Source: Negativicutes bacterium
GTDB taxonomy: Bacteria; Bacillota_C; Negativicutes; Sporomusales_B; JARLHX01
Assembly (NCBI GenBank): GCA_031292035.1
Contig: JARLHX010000416.1
Location: forward strand, 1 to 64,000
DNA: 64,000 nucleotides
Direction: 5' to 3'
The notes beneath the pieces were generated by a model that saw nothing but the letters and a program-made list of their open reading frames with translations, was not told where the DNA came from and did not search any database. Below, in pieces: positions 9,364 through 18,366 of this stretch (position 1 is its first letter; every line of letters begins with the position of its first letter). The position numbers were made by a program, and so were the translations under genes.

Positions 9364-10158
9364 ATGGCAAATATAGCGATTATCGGTGGAACCGGGCTTT
9401 ACGATCCGCGTATTCTGGACAATGTTCGGGAGGAAGAAGTCAGCACTCCTTATGGTGTGGTAAAATATAAGGAGGGAGATTTTGCCGGTCAGGCAATCGC
9501 CTTTATTCCCCGTCATGGCAGTAAACATTCCATCCCGCCCCACCTGATCAACTACCGGGCCAATACTTGGGCGATGAAAAAGATCGGGGTTACTAATATT
9601 ATATCCACCACTGCAGTCGGTTCGCTAAACCTGGCCATGGAGCCGGGGGCTTTCGTATTAGTGGATCAGTTTATCGATTTTACCAAAAACCGGGTGACGA
9701 CCTTTTATGAAGGCGGCGAACGCGGCGTAGTGCATGTCGATGTCACCGAACCTTATTGTCCCAACCTGCGGGGCATACTGCTGAAAGCTGCCAAAGACAT
9801 TGGGATACCGGTGCACGCAGCCGGGACCTATCTTTGTACCGAGGGACCGCGGTTTGAAACACCGGCCGAGATTAAAGCTTTCACATTATTGGGCGGCGAC
9901 GTGGTCGGCATGACCAATGTGCCGGAAGTGACGCTGGCGCGAGAAGCCGAAATGTGCTATGCTACCGTTTCCATGGTCACCAATTTTGCAGCAGGCATTT
10001 CCAAGCAACCGCTGACCCATGGTGAAGTGCTTGACACCATGCGGGACAATACCGAAAACATCAAGCGTCTTGTTATGGCTGCCATCAGTGCCATTGATCC
10101 AACACAAGACTGCGCCTGCCGCCATGCTTTGGCGGAGTTCGGCGGCTTTAAACTATAG
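9364..10158 (+). CDS. mtnP: S-methyl-5'-thioadenosine phosphorylase
   Basis: A 264-aa nucleoside phosphorylase of the MTAP family that splits methylthioadenosine with phosphate into adenine and methylthioribose-1-phosphate (some members also use 5'-deoxyadenosine). Visible signatures: GGTGLYD (phosphate loop, about 6-12), PRHG, TAVGSLN (about 82), EGPRFET (about 161) and GMTNVPE (about 181). It is the first gene of the SAM by-product operon, with SD AAGGTGGG. A TATAAT at about 9327 in the 150-base upstream region may be part of its promoter, but I see no good matching -35. Confidence 0.93.
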   Translation: MANIAIIGGTGLYDPRILDNVREEEVSTPYGVVKYKEGDFAGQAIAFIPRHGSKHSIPPHLINYRANTWAMKKIGVTNIISTTAVGSLNLAMEPGAFVLVDQFIDFTKNRVTTFYEGGERGVVHVDVTEPYCPNLRGILLKAAKDIGIPVHAAGTYLCTEGPRFETPAEIKAFTLLGGDVVGMTNVPEVTLAREAEMCYATVSMVTNFAAGISKQPLTHGEVLDTMRDNTENIKRLVMAAISAIDPTQDCACRHALAEFGGFKL

Positions 10159-10169
10159 AAGGCGGTGAA

Positions 10170-11219
10170 ATGATGCAGTCTCTCGCTTGGATGGGCGACA
10201 AGCTCCGTTTGCTCGACCAGACTTTGCTGCCAGGCAAGACGGAATATATTTTGACAAATGACTATCGCCGGGTAGCTGAGGCTATCAGGCGGCTGGAAGT
10301 CCGCGGTGCCCCGGCCATTGGAGCGGCGGCGGCCTTCGGACTGGTGCTGGGGGCCCGCGAACTGAGTGAACAGTCGGCTCCGTTTTGGGACGGGTTGTTA
10401 GTCATCGCCGAGGAACTCCGGCAAACCAGGCCGACGGCGGTGAATCTCTTCTGGGCCATTGACCGGATGATGGCGGTGGCCAGCCGGTATGATCCTGCCA
10501 TTGCTGCCAAGGAGATTTTGGTGGCTCTAGAGCAGGAAGCGGTGGCGATTGCCGAAGAGGATGAACGGGCCAATCGGCGGATGGCTGAATATGGGGCAGC
10601 GCTTTTTTCCGGCAAGACGGCAGTGTTGACCCACTCCAACGCCGGCGCACTGGCTACCGTGGCCTTCGGAACCGCTCTGGGGGTCATCCGTCAGGCTTGG
10701 GCCGATGGCAAGATTACCCGGGTGTTTGCCGATGAAACCAGACCTCTATTGCAGGGGGCCCGTCTTACAGCCTGGGAGATGGTGCAGGAAGGTATCCCGG
10801 TGACGCTCATTACCGACAATATGGCCGGCTGGGTAATGAAACAAAATATGGTCCAGGCGGTGATCGTCGGGGCTGACCGGATTGCTTTAAACGGCGATGT
10901 GGCTAACAAAATAGGCACCTACAGCGTAGCGGTACTGGCCAGGGAACACAACATTCCGTTCTATGTGGCGGCACCGGTGTCCACTTTTGATTTTAACATT
11001 CAAAGTGGCGCGGATATCCCGATTGAGCAGCGGAGCAGCAAAGAAGTGACTTCGTTTGGCGGGGTGACAACCGCGCCCGAAGGAGTAACCGTGTTTAACC
11101 CGGCGTTTGATGTCACACCAAATGGCCTGGTAACAGCAATCATCACTGAACATGGCGTCCTCACTGCGCCCTATACCGAAGCAATCGCAAAAATAAGGCC
11201 AATGAAAGGTGGAAAATAA
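10170..11219 (+). CDS. mtnA: S-methyl-5-thioribose-1-phosphate isomerase
   Basis: A 349-aa eIF2B-like isomerase converting methylthioribose-1-phosphate to methylthioribulose-1-phosphate. Landmarks: EVRGAPAIG (about 43-51), THSNAGALAT (about 154), the DETRP region (about 188) and GADRIALNGDVANKIGTY (about 235-252, with the catalytic Asp). It starts 11 bases after mtnP and its stop directly abuts the ATG of the next gene. A second in-frame ATG follows immediately, so the start could be one codon later. Confidence 0.94.
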   Translation: MMQSLAWMGDKLRLLDQTLLPGKTEYILTNDYRRVAEAIRRLEVRGAPAIGAAAAFGLVLGARELSEQSAPFWDGLLVIAEELRQTRPTAVNLFWAIDRMMAVASRYDPAIAAKEILVALEQEAVAIAEEDERANRRMAEYGAALFSGKTAVLTHSNAGALATVAFGTALGVIRQAWADGKITRVFADETRPLLQGARLTAWEMVQEGIPVTLITDNMAGWVMKQNMVQAVIVGADRIALNGDVANKIGTYSVAVLAREHNIPFYVAAPVSTFDFNIQSGADIPIEQRSSKEVTSFGGVTTAPEGVTVFNPAFDVTPNGLVTAIITEHGVLTAPYTEAIAKIRPMKGGK

Positions 11220-12461
11220 ATGGAATCTATGATCCGCGACAAAAATCTGGCGCCTCAGGGCCAGGATAAAATCAACTGGGTAAAGGAGCACATGCCGGTT
11301 CTCAATGTGCTGAATGACGAACTTTCTAAGACCAAACCGCTGAAAGGCAAGAATCTGGTTGTCACAATGCATCTGGAGGCTAAGACCGCCTATCTGGGGC
11401 TGGTGCTGAAAAACGCCGGCGCCAATGTGGCTGTGACCGGCAGTAATCCGCTGTCCACCCAGGATGATGTGGCGGCTGCTTTGGCTGCCAATGGAGTGAA
11501 GGTATTCGCTTGGTACAATACCAATCCTGAGGAATATGACCTATTCTTACATAAAGCGCTTGATACCCGGCCGGACATCATCATCGACGACGGCGGCGAC
11601 CTGGTGTCCCTCCTGCACGGCGAACGTTCCGACCTGGCAAAAAATATTCTCGGCGGATCGGAGGAAACCACCACCGGTGTTCATCGCCTCAGGGCGTTAG
11701 CATCGGCTGGGAAACTGAGTTTCCCGATGATGGCTGTCAATGATGCCTATTGCAAGTACTTGTTTGACAATCGCTATGGTACCGGTCAGTCTACCTGGGA
11801 TGGGATTATTCGTACAACCAACCTGACGGTTGCCAGTAAGACGGTGGTAGTGGCTGGATACGGCTGGTGCGGCAAAGGGGTGGCCATGCGCGCCAAGGGC
11901 CTTGGCGCTAATGTCATCGTGACCGAGATCGATCCTATCAAGGCTGCCGAGGCGATTTTTGACGGATTCACGGTAACCACCATGCTGGAAGCGGCAAAAC
12001 GCGCCGACTTTATCGTCACAGTCACCGGCTGCCGCGACGTCGTCTGCCGAGAGCACCTGGCGGTAATGAAACCGGGGTGCGTCATGTCCAACGCCGGTCA
12101 TTTCGATGTCGAGATCAACAAAGAACATTTGGCCGAACTTTCGGTATCGCACCGCACAGTGCGGAAGAATATCGAGGAGTTCGTTATGAAAGATGGACGC
12201 AAGGTATATCTCTTGGCAGAAGGCCGCCTTGTCAATCTGGCAGCAGGGGATGGCCATCCTACCGAGATTATGGACCTGTCCTTCGCTATGCAGGTACTTT
12301 CTGTGCTGCATATTTTGAATCATCACAAAGAAATGAAAAACGAAGTATATAATTTGCCGTATGAACTGGATCGTCAGGTCGGTTCCCTTAAACTGCGGGC
12401 GATGGGGATTGTCATCGATCAGCTGACAGCCGAGCAGATCGCGTACATGAACCAGGCGTAA
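11220..12461 (+). CDS. ahcY: adenosylhomocysteinase (S-adenosylhomocysteine hydrolase)
   Basis: A 413-aa NAD-binding enzyme that hydrolyses S-adenosylhomocysteine to adenosine and homocysteine, in the shorter size class of the family. Visible features: AKTAYLG near 58, DDGGDLVSLLH near 121, the SxWDGIIRTTN region near 190, the NAD-binding GYGWCGKGVAMRAKG (about 212-226) and NAGHFDVEIN (about 290). It is embedded between mtnA and the aldolase gene with no gap, so methyl-donor by-products and thiomethyl-nucleoside by-products are handled by one operon. Confidence 0.94.
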   Translation: MESMIRDKNLAPQGQDKINWVKEHMPVLNVLNDELSKTKPLKGKNLVVTMHLEAKTAYLGLVLKNAGANVAVTGSNPLSTQDDVAAALAANGVKVFAWYNTNPEEYDLFLHKALDTRPDIIIDDGGDLVSLLHGERSDLAKNILGGSEETTTGVHRLRALASAGKLSFPMMAVNDAYCKYLFDNRYGTGQSTWDGIIRTTNLTVASKTVVVAGYGWCGKGVAMRAKGLGANVIVTEIDPIKAAEAIFDGFTVTTMLEAAKRADFIVTVTGCRDVVCREHLAVMKPGCVMSNAGHFDVEINKEHLAELSVSHRTVRKNIEEFVMKDGRKVYLLAEGRLVNLAAGDGHPTEIMDLSFAMQVLSVLHILNHHKEMKNEVYNLPYELDRQVGSLKLRAMGIVIDQLTAEQIAYMNQA

Positions 12462-12499
12462 CCTCCGGGTTGAAAGGCTTGAGATCGAGGAGTGATGGC

Positions 12500-13168
12500 A
12501 TGGCACCAGATAATTTGATCGCTATCCAGGCTGAGATTGTGGCAACTGGTCAGACGTTGCTGGCCAATAGGCTGGTGACGGGGACCTGGGGCAATGTCAG
12601 TACCCGTATTCCTGGCGGAGAACTGGTGGCGATTACTCCTTCGGGCCGCGATTATCGTAGCCTGACGGCAGAGGAAATCGTTGTTGTCGATCTTCAGGGT
12701 CAGGTGGTGACTGGCGGCAAACCTTCGTCAGAGCTGCCGCTGCATTTGGCCATCTATAACCGGCGCCGCGATGTCCAGGCCATCGTGCATACCCACAGCG
12801 TCTTTGCCAGCGCGTGCGCCGTGGCCCGAAAAAGCATCCCCCCAGTGATAGAAGACTTGATTCAACTGGTGGGCGGAGCGGTTGACGTGGCCGAATATGC
12901 GCTGCCAGGGACAGCAGAACTGGCGGAAAATACCGTGGAAGCACTGGCCGATAAACAAGCTGTGCTTCTGGCCAATCACGGGGTAATTGGTTGCGGGGCT
13001 ACACTGGGAGAGGCCATACTGGCCTGTGAGCTGGTGGAAAAGGCCGCCGAAATTTACTTGTACGCCAACATGCTGGGCGGGGCTGAGGTACTGGGTGACG
13101 AAGATGTAGCAGTCATGCGCCGCTTTTATCTGGAACATTATCGCCAGCGGCAAAGAGGAGGAACGTAA
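12500..13168 (+). CDS. class II aldolase (MtnB / FucA / Ald2-like)
   Basis: A 222-aa zinc-dependent class II aldolase/adducin-type protein. GNVSTRI (about 29-35), TPSG (about 46), SSELPLH (with a catalytic-type Glu, about 77), HTHS (two zinc His, about 94-97) and LANHGVIG (third His, about 155) are all present. Position right after mtnA points to a product derived from methylthioribulose-1-phosphate: either dehydration (MtnB) or aldol cleavage to DHAP and an aldehyde (Ald2 of the DHAP shunt). No mtnC, mtnD, mtnK or mtnX is present, which favours cleavage. I chose the ATG at 12500 because GAGGAG precedes it; an upstream TTG has no SD. Confidence 0.8.
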   Translation: MAPDNLIAIQAEIVATGQTLLANRLVTGTWGNVSTRIPGGELVAITPSGRDYRSLTAEEIVVVDLQGQVVTGGKPSSELPLHLAIYNRRRDVQAIVHTHSVFASACAVARKSIPPVIEDLIQLVGGAVDVAEYALPGTAELAENTVEALADKQAVLLANHGVIGCGATLGEAILACELVEKAAEIYLYANMLGGAEVLGDEDVAVMRRFYLEHYRQRQRGGT

Positions 13169-14454
13169 TGGCTAACATATTATTGCGAAACGGGGAAGTC
13201 GTCAGACCGGACGGCAAGGTGGAAAAGACCGACATCGCCGTCAGCGGCACCACCATCAGCCAAGTCGGTGCCGTGCCGCCCGAGTGGCCTGCTGATCGCA
13301 TCATCGACTGTACAAATAAGCTTATCCTTCCGGGGCTGGTCAACACCCACACCCATGCGGCGATGACGCTGTTCCGCAGCTATGCTGATGACATGGCGTT
13401 GATGGACTGGCTGCAAACTAAAATATGGCCGGCGGAAGCCAATCTTACCGGTGACGACGTGCACTGGGGAACCATGCTTGCTATCGCCGAAATGATAAAA
13501 ACCGGGACAACCACCTTTGCCGACATGTATTTTTTCATGGACGATGTTGCCAGAGCAGTGGATGCGAGCGGCATCCGGGCCGTTTTGGCCAGAGGGATGG
13601 CCGGTGTGACTCCTACCGCCGAGCAGGCGCTGGTTGAAAGCGAGGATTTTTACCGGCAGTGGCATGGTGGTGCTGAGGGCCGCATTACAGTAATGATGGG
13701 GCCGCATGCACCCTATACTTGTCCGCCGGCGTATCTGAAAAAAGTGATTGCTTTAGCCCAGCGACTGGGGGCGGAGATCCACATCCATCTGGCGGAGACC
13801 GTCGGTGAAGTGGAAACCTGTGTAAAAGAACACGGTAAGTCGCCTATTGCTCTGATGAATGAGCTGGGACTGTTTGAAAGTGGTGTTCTTGCTGCCCACT
13901 GCGTCCATGTGTCGGCGGCAGACATTGCCATTATGCAGGAGAAAAGGGTTCGGGTAGCCCACAACCCAGGCAGCAATATGAAATTGGCTAGCGGCATCGC
14001 GCCGGTGCCGGCGATGTTGGCTGCCGGCATTACTGTGGGACTTGGCACCGACGGTACGGCCAGCAACAATAATCTCGATATGGTTGAGGAACTGCGGCTG
14101 GCGGCTCTGCTCCACAAGGTCAGCACCCTGGATCCTGTGGTCATTCCTGCGGCTCAGGCCGTCCAACTGGCTACCAGTGCTGGAGCGGAGGTCGTAGGGC
14201 TGGGGCGGTTGACCGGCAGACTGGAACCAGGCTATAAGGCCGATATCTCTATTTTCGCCATGGACGCCACCCATTGGTATCCACGGCATGACCGGCTTTC
14301 GCTGTTGACTTATGCCGCGAATGCCGCTGATGTTCATACCGTGCTGGTTGACGGCAAAATCCTGCTGGATAACCGGAAACTGACCACCATTGACGAAGAA
14401 CAACTCAAATACGAAGTAGACAAACGAGGCATGCGCCTGGTCGCGAAAAAGTAA
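13168..14454 (+). CDS. mtaD: 5-methylthioadenosine / S-adenosylhomocysteine deaminase
   Basis: A 428-aa amidohydrolase. NTHTHAAM (about 57-64) gives the first two metal His, then HLAETVGE (about 206), AHCVH (about 236) and LGTDGTASNNN (about 291, the metal Asp). The family deaminates SAH, MTA, adenosine or 5'-deoxyadenosine to inosyl compounds. Its ATG overlaps the stop of the aldolase gene by one base (TAATG). It provides an alternative exit from SAH/MTA next to ahcY and mtnP. Confidence 0.9.
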   Translation: MANILLRNGEVVRPDGKVEKTDIAVSGTTISQVGAVPPEWPADRIIDCTNKLILPGLVNTHTHAAMTLFRSYADDMALMDWLQTKIWPAEANLTGDDVHWGTMLAIAEMIKTGTTTFADMYFFMDDVARAVDASGIRAVLARGMAGVTPTAEQALVESEDFYRQWHGGAEGRITVMMGPHAPYTCPPAYLKKVIALAQRLGAEIHIHLAETVGEVETCVKEHGKSPIALMNELGLFESGVLAAHCVHVSAADIAIMQEKRVRVAHNPGSNMKLASGIAPVPAMLAAGITVGLGTDGTASNNNLDMVEELRLAALLHKVSTLDPVVIPAAQAVQLATSAGAEVVGLGRLTGRLEPGYKADISIFAMDATHWYPRHDRLSLLTYAANAADVHTVLVDGKILLDNRKLTTIDEEQLKYEVDKRGMRLVAKK

Positions 14455-14491
14455 CCTGAATGGGCTGTCTTGTTTTAGGGAGGTAAGGAGG

Positions 14492-15358
14492 ATGGAGACC
14501 ATTATTAAAGAAGACTGGAATATTTACACCATCGTGAAAAAAGAGGCATTGTCCCCCGGGGTTTGGCTGTACGTCATCAAAGCGCCGCTGGTGGCTAGAA
14601 AGTGCCAGCCCGGTCAGTTCGTCATTCTCAGGATTGACGAAGACGGCGAGCGCATTCCTTTGACCATTGCTGATTTTGATCGTGCGGCCGGCACGGTTAG
14701 CTTGATCTTCCAGGAGGTAGGTCGTTCGACCCGCCAACTGGGGCAGCTTGCCGTTGGTGATGCTCTCCTCGATCTGGCTGGTCCGCTGGGCAAGGCCACT
14801 CATATGGGGAATTTCGGCACTGTGGTCTGTATTGGCGGCGGTATCGGCGTCGCGCCGGTATATCCGATCGCCCGGGCCTATCAGCAGGCCGGCAACAAAG
14901 TCGTATCGATCATTGGCGCCCGCAACGCCGACCTCTTGATTTTGGAAAAAGAGATGACGGCGGTGAGCGACAAGCTATATATCACCACCGATGACGGTTC
15001 TAAAGGCCATAAAGGCTTGGTGGTTGATCCTCTTAAAGATATGATCGCCGCCGGTGAAAAAATCGCCCTGGTGATGGCCATTGGTCCGGTAGTCATGATG
15101 CGGGGGGTAGCTGAAGTCACACGGCCGCACGGCATCCATACCATCGTCAGCCTGAATCCGATCATGGTTGATGGCACTGGCATGTGTGGCGGCTGCCGGG
15201 TCAGCGTCGGCAATAAAAATATGTTCGCCTGTGTTGACGGCCCGGAGTTCGATGCCCACCAGGTTGATTTTAATGGACTCATGACCAGGCAACGGATGTA
15301 TCATGAACACGAGAAAATGGAGCATAAGTGTGGAGGTGATTGCTCATGTCATCGCTAA
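14492..15358 (+). CDS. nfnA: NfnA-like subunit: NADH-dependent ferredoxin:NADP+ oxidoreductase, FAD/[2Fe-2S] subunit
   Basis: A 288-aa dihydroorotate-dehydrogenase electron-transfer (PyrK)-type protein: FAD-binding beta-barrel with RIPLT (about 51-55), an NAD-binding GGGIGVAPVYPIARA (about 112-126) and a C-terminal [2Fe-2S] segment (CGGCRVSV, then FACVDGPEFD). The next gene is the matching NfnB, so this is the small subunit of a transhydrogenase that couples NADH and reduced ferredoxin to NADP+ reduction (electron bifurcation). The last 20 residues are rich in Cys and His (MEHKCGGDCSCHR), which I do not recall as a standard part of NfnA. SD is GGGAGGTAAGGAGG. Confidence 0.9.
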   Translation: METIIKEDWNIYTIVKKEALSPGVWLYVIKAPLVARKCQPGQFVILRIDEDGERIPLTIADFDRAAGTVSLIFQEVGRSTRQLGQLAVGDALLDLAGPLGKATHMGNFGTVVCIGGGIGVAPVYPIARAYQQAGNKVVSIIGARNADLLILEKEMTAVSDKLYITTDDGSKGHKGLVVDPLKDMIAAGEKIALVMAIGPVVMMRGVAEVTRPHGIHTIVSLNPIMVDGTGMCGGCRVSVGNKNMFACVDGPEFDAHQVDFNGLMTRQRMYHEHEKMEHKCGGDCSCHR

Positions 15359-16743
15359 AACACAAAATGCCGGAGCAGCCAGCAGAAGAACGCCGCCGCA
15401 ATTTTAGCGAAGTGGCTCTTGGCTATGGAGCGGAGACCGCCCAGGCGGAAGCTAAACGCTGTCTGCAGTGCAAAACCGCGCCCTGTAAGCAGGGTTGTCC
15501 GGTGGAAATCAATATTCCCGCCTTTATCAAGGAGATCCGCGACGGCGACTTTGATGCCGCCATTGACGAAATAAAGACCAAAAACAACCTCCCGGCGGTC
15601 TGCGGCCGGGTCTGCCCTCAAGAAGACCAGTGCGAGAAATACTGCGTGTTGGGTAAAAAAGGTCAACCGGTCGGCATAGGCCGCCTGGAGCGCTTTGCTG
15701 CCGACTACGCCATCAAGCAGGGGCGCGAGGATAAGGTCGAGCTGAGTAAGGAACAGTTGGGTAAAGTGGCGATTGTCGGGGGTGGCCCAGCTGGACTGAC
15801 CACTGCCGGCGACCTGGCACGCAGGGGCTATCAGGTTACGGTATTTGAAGCGTTGCACGCCCCGGGCGGCGTGCTGATGTATGGCATCCCCGAATTCCGC
15901 CTGCCCAAGGCCATTGTCCGCAAGGAGATTGAGGCTCTGAAAAAGCTGGGTGTGAAAATTGTGGTCAACGCCATCATCGGTAAAACCTTTACCATAGATG
16001 AACTGCTGACTGAGGAAGGCTACGATGCTGTATTTGTCGGCACTGGCGCCGGTTTGCCGCATTTCATGAATATCCCGGGCGAAAACCTGAATGGGGTTTA
16101 CTCGGCCAATGAATTTTTGACCCGTACCAATCTGATGAAAGCCTATCAGTTTCCCCACACCGGCACGCCGGTTCGCGTCGGCAAGGCGGTGGCCGTGGTC
16201 GGGGCTGGCAATGTGGCCATGGATTCGGCCCGTACTGCCCTTCGGCTGGGCGCGGAAAAGGTATATATCGTCTATCGCCGCTCAGAGGAAGAAATGCCGG
16301 CCCGGGCCGAAGAACTGGAACACGCCAAAGAAGAAGGTGTTGATTTCAGGCTGCTTACCGCGCCGGTGGGTATTCTCGGCGACGACCGCGGTTGGGTAAA
16401 AGGCATCGAGTGTATCAAGATGCAGCTCGGCGAACCGGATGATTCGGGTCGCCGCAAGCCCATCCCGGTACCAGATTCCAACTACGTGCTTGATGTTGAT
16501 ACTGTGGTCATGGCCATCGGTCAAGGCCCCAACCCGCTGGTCCAGGATACCACCCCCGGGATGGATCTGGATAAACGCGGCAATATTAAGGCCGATGATG
16601 CAGGCGCTACCACCAAAGCCGGCGTTTTTGCCGGCGGCGATATCGTGACCGGCGCGGCCACCGTTATTTTGGCAATGGGTGCCGGGAAAAAGGCGGCTGA
16701 CAGCATTCACGAATATGTTCAAAAGAAAAAAGCAGGCAAGTAA
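15346..16743 (+). CDS. nfnB: NfnB-like subunit: glutamate-synthase-type flavoprotein (gltA annotation)
   Basis: A 465-aa flavoprotein. The N-terminus has two Cys-rich [4Fe-4S] motifs (CLQCKTAPCKQGCP about 38-51, CGRVCPQEDQCEKYC about 87-101), followed by an FAD GxGxxG fold (VGGGPAGLTTAGDLARRG, about 142) and an NADP(H) fold (VVGAGNVAMDSARTA, about 285). It is often annotated as glutamate synthase small subunit, but pairing with nfnA identifies the NfnAB complex. The frame opens at 15340 with TTG; the ATG at 15346, 8 bases after GGAGGTG, is the better start. It overlaps nfnA by 13 bases. Confidence 0.92.
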   Translation: MSSLKHKMPEQPAEERRRNFSEVALGYGAETAQAEAKRCLQCKTAPCKQGCPVEINIPAFIKEIRDGDFDAAIDEIKTKNNLPAVCGRVCPQEDQCEKYCVLGKKGQPVGIGRLERFAADYAIKQGREDKVELSKEQLGKVAIVGGGPAGLTTAGDLARRGYQVTVFEALHAPGGVLMYGIPEFRLPKAIVRKEIEALKKLGVKIVVNAIIGKTFTIDELLTEEGYDAVFVGTGAGLPHFMNIPGENLNGVYSANEFLTRTNLMKAYQFPHTGTPVRVGKAVAVVGAGNVAMDSARTALRLGAEKVYIVYRRSEEEMPARAEELEHAKEEGVDFRLLTAPVGILGDDRGWVKGIECIKMQLGEPDDSGRRKPIPVPDSNYVLDVDTVVMAIGQGPNPLVQDTTPGMDLDKRGNIKADDAGATTKAGVFAGGDIVTGAATVILAMGAGKKAADSIHEYVQKKKAGK

Positions 16744-16795
16744 TTTGCGCTAGATGCTTTTTTGACCCGATAAATTCAAGCACGGAGGTGACAGC

Positions 16796-17959
16796 ATGTT
16801 GGAACAAGCCGCACGAATGCAGGGAATGTCGTCCGCGATCTTTACCCAGGTGGACGATTTACGCAAAAAAGCGGTGGCCGCCGGCAAGGATGTGATCACC
16901 CTTAGCATCGGCAGCCCTGACATGGCACCAGCGCCCCATATCATTGAGGCTCTGAAGCGTGGTATTGAGGACCCGGGCAGCTATGGCTATGCGCTGTCCA
17001 AAGGAACCCCCCAGTTTTTGCAGGCGGTTGCCGATTGGTATCGACAAAAATTCGGTGTGGAGCTTGAGCCGGCAACGGAAGTCCATTCATTGCTCGGCTC
17101 GCAGGACGGTTTGGCTCATGTCGCCCTGTGTTTCATCAATCCTGGCGATGTGGTACTTGTTCCCGATCCCGGCTATCCGATTTTTAGCGCCGGGCCGCTT
17201 GCCGCTGATGCTGAACTTTACCGGATGCCCCTTCTTCCGGAAAATCAATATTTGCCTGACTTGGACGCCATTCCGGAAGATGTGCTGAAACGCACGAAAA
17301 TCATGATCCTTAACTATCCCAACAACCCGCTGGCAGCGATTGCCCCGGTCGAGTTTTTCGAACGGGTGGTGGCGCTGGCGAAGCGACATAACTTCTTGGT
17401 CTGTCATGATTTTGCTTACAGCGAACTGGTTTTTGACGGGTATCGGCCACCGAGTTTCCTCAGTATTCCTGGCGCCAAAGAAGTGGCCATTGAGTTTCAC
17501 TCCCTGTCGAAAACTTACAGTATGGCGGGGTGCCGGGTAGGTTTCGTGGTTGGCAACCCTGAAGCTCTTGCAGTGCTTGGGCGGATAAAATCCAACTTTG
17601 ACTACGGGATCTTTTTCCCGGTTCAGATGGCTGCTGTTGCGGCCCTGAGCGGGCCGCAGGACTGTGTTGTTCAGACCGCAGCTGCTTATCAGCGGCGGCG
17701 CGACATTATCGCCGACGGCTTCAATGCCGCCGGGTGGAAAGTTCCCCGTCCGAAGGCTTCTATGTATATTTGGGCACCTGTGCCTACCAAGCAGTCGTCA
17801 TTTGATTTTGCCGAATCTTTGATTGAGAACGCCGGCGTTGCCGTTATTCCTGGACTGGGCTTCGGCCCGCATGGCGAAGGCTATGTCAGGATTGCGCTGG
17901 TTCAGCCGGAAGAACGTCTGCACCAAGCGGTGGAGCGGATTAAAACTTGGTTAGGCTAA
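16796..17959 (+). CDS. PLP-dependent aminotransferase, class I/II (LL-diaminopimelate aminotransferase-like)
   Basis: A 387-aa fold-type I aminotransferase. It shows YPNNPLAA (substrate/PLP Asn, about 168), CHDFAYSEL (PLP Asp, about 203) and HSLSKTYSMAGCRVGF, whose Lys (about 239) should carry PLP. The sequence style is that of DapL/AlaC/MtnE-like enzymes; true substrate unknown. Its place after the SAM-recycling genes and nfnAB would fit a transamination of a keto-acid such as ketomethylthiobutyrate, but this is only context. SD is CGGAGGTGACAGC before the ATG. Confidence 0.8.
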   Translation: MLEQAARMQGMSSAIFTQVDDLRKKAVAAGKDVITLSIGSPDMAPAPHIIEALKRGIEDPGSYGYALSKGTPQFLQAVADWYRQKFGVELEPATEVHSLLGSQDGLAHVALCFINPGDVVLVPDPGYPIFSAGPLAADAELYRMPLLPENQYLPDLDAIPEDVLKRTKIMILNYPNNPLAAIAPVEFFERVVALAKRHNFLVCHDFAYSELVFDGYRPPSFLSIPGAKEVAIEFHSLSKTYSMAGCRVGFVVGNPEALAVLGRIKSNFDYGIFFPVQMAAVAALSGPQDCVVQTAAAYQRRRDIIADGFNAAGWKVPRPKASMYIWAPVPTKQSSFDFAESLIENAGVAVIPGLGFGPHGEGYVRIALVQPEERLHQAVERIKTWLG

Positions 17960-17981
17960 TATAACAGGGAGGGATTTGGGT

Positions 17982-18329
17982 ATGCGCGCGTTAAATTTCT
18001 ATTCTTCCAACTATCATAGCCAGCTAGTCTGTCGCCGCAAGACCTGTACCATCCGGCTGGGGGATAAGACCTCAAAATACACCGAAGGTGACATCGTCTG
18101 GATTACGGTAGGCAAACGTTTTTCCCAGAAGAAAAAGATTTATACCGCGGTCATCGACCGGGTGCTGCTCAAGCCCATCTGCCAGCTGACAACCGAAGAC
18201 TTACAGGGAGAAAACCCGGATCTGGCCAATTCGGAAGACCTTTTGGTGTTTTTGCAATCCATCTACGACAAGCCACTGACGCCAATTGACACAGTTACAG
18301 TCGTTTATTTTTCGGAAATCATCGAGTAA
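17982..18329 (+). CDS. ASCH-domain-like small protein
   Basis: A 115-aa soluble protein. The N-terminal KTCTIRLGDKTSKY segment followed by GDIVWITVG resembles the ASCH fold, a PUA-like putative RNA-binding domain. No catalytic motif is recognisable. GGGAGGG lies 9 bases before the ATG at 17982; a TTG six bases upstream is less well spaced. It is in line with the aminotransferase and pduL genes and probably in the same transcript. Function unknown. Confidence 0.6.
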   Translation: MRALNFYSSNYHSQLVCRRKTCTIRLGDKTSKYTEGDIVWITVGKRFSQKKKIYTAVIDRVLLKPICQLTTEDLQGENPDLANSEDLLVFLQSIYDKPLTPIDTVTVVYFSEIIE

Positions 18330-18366
18330 TACCTACAGTAATATAAATATAAGGAGCTGAACCGCT

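Noticed and set aside
11697..12506. 269-codon minus-strand frame opposite ahcY
   Set aside because: Shadow of a well-supported conserved gene; composition rich in His/Arg as expected for antisense of this frame.
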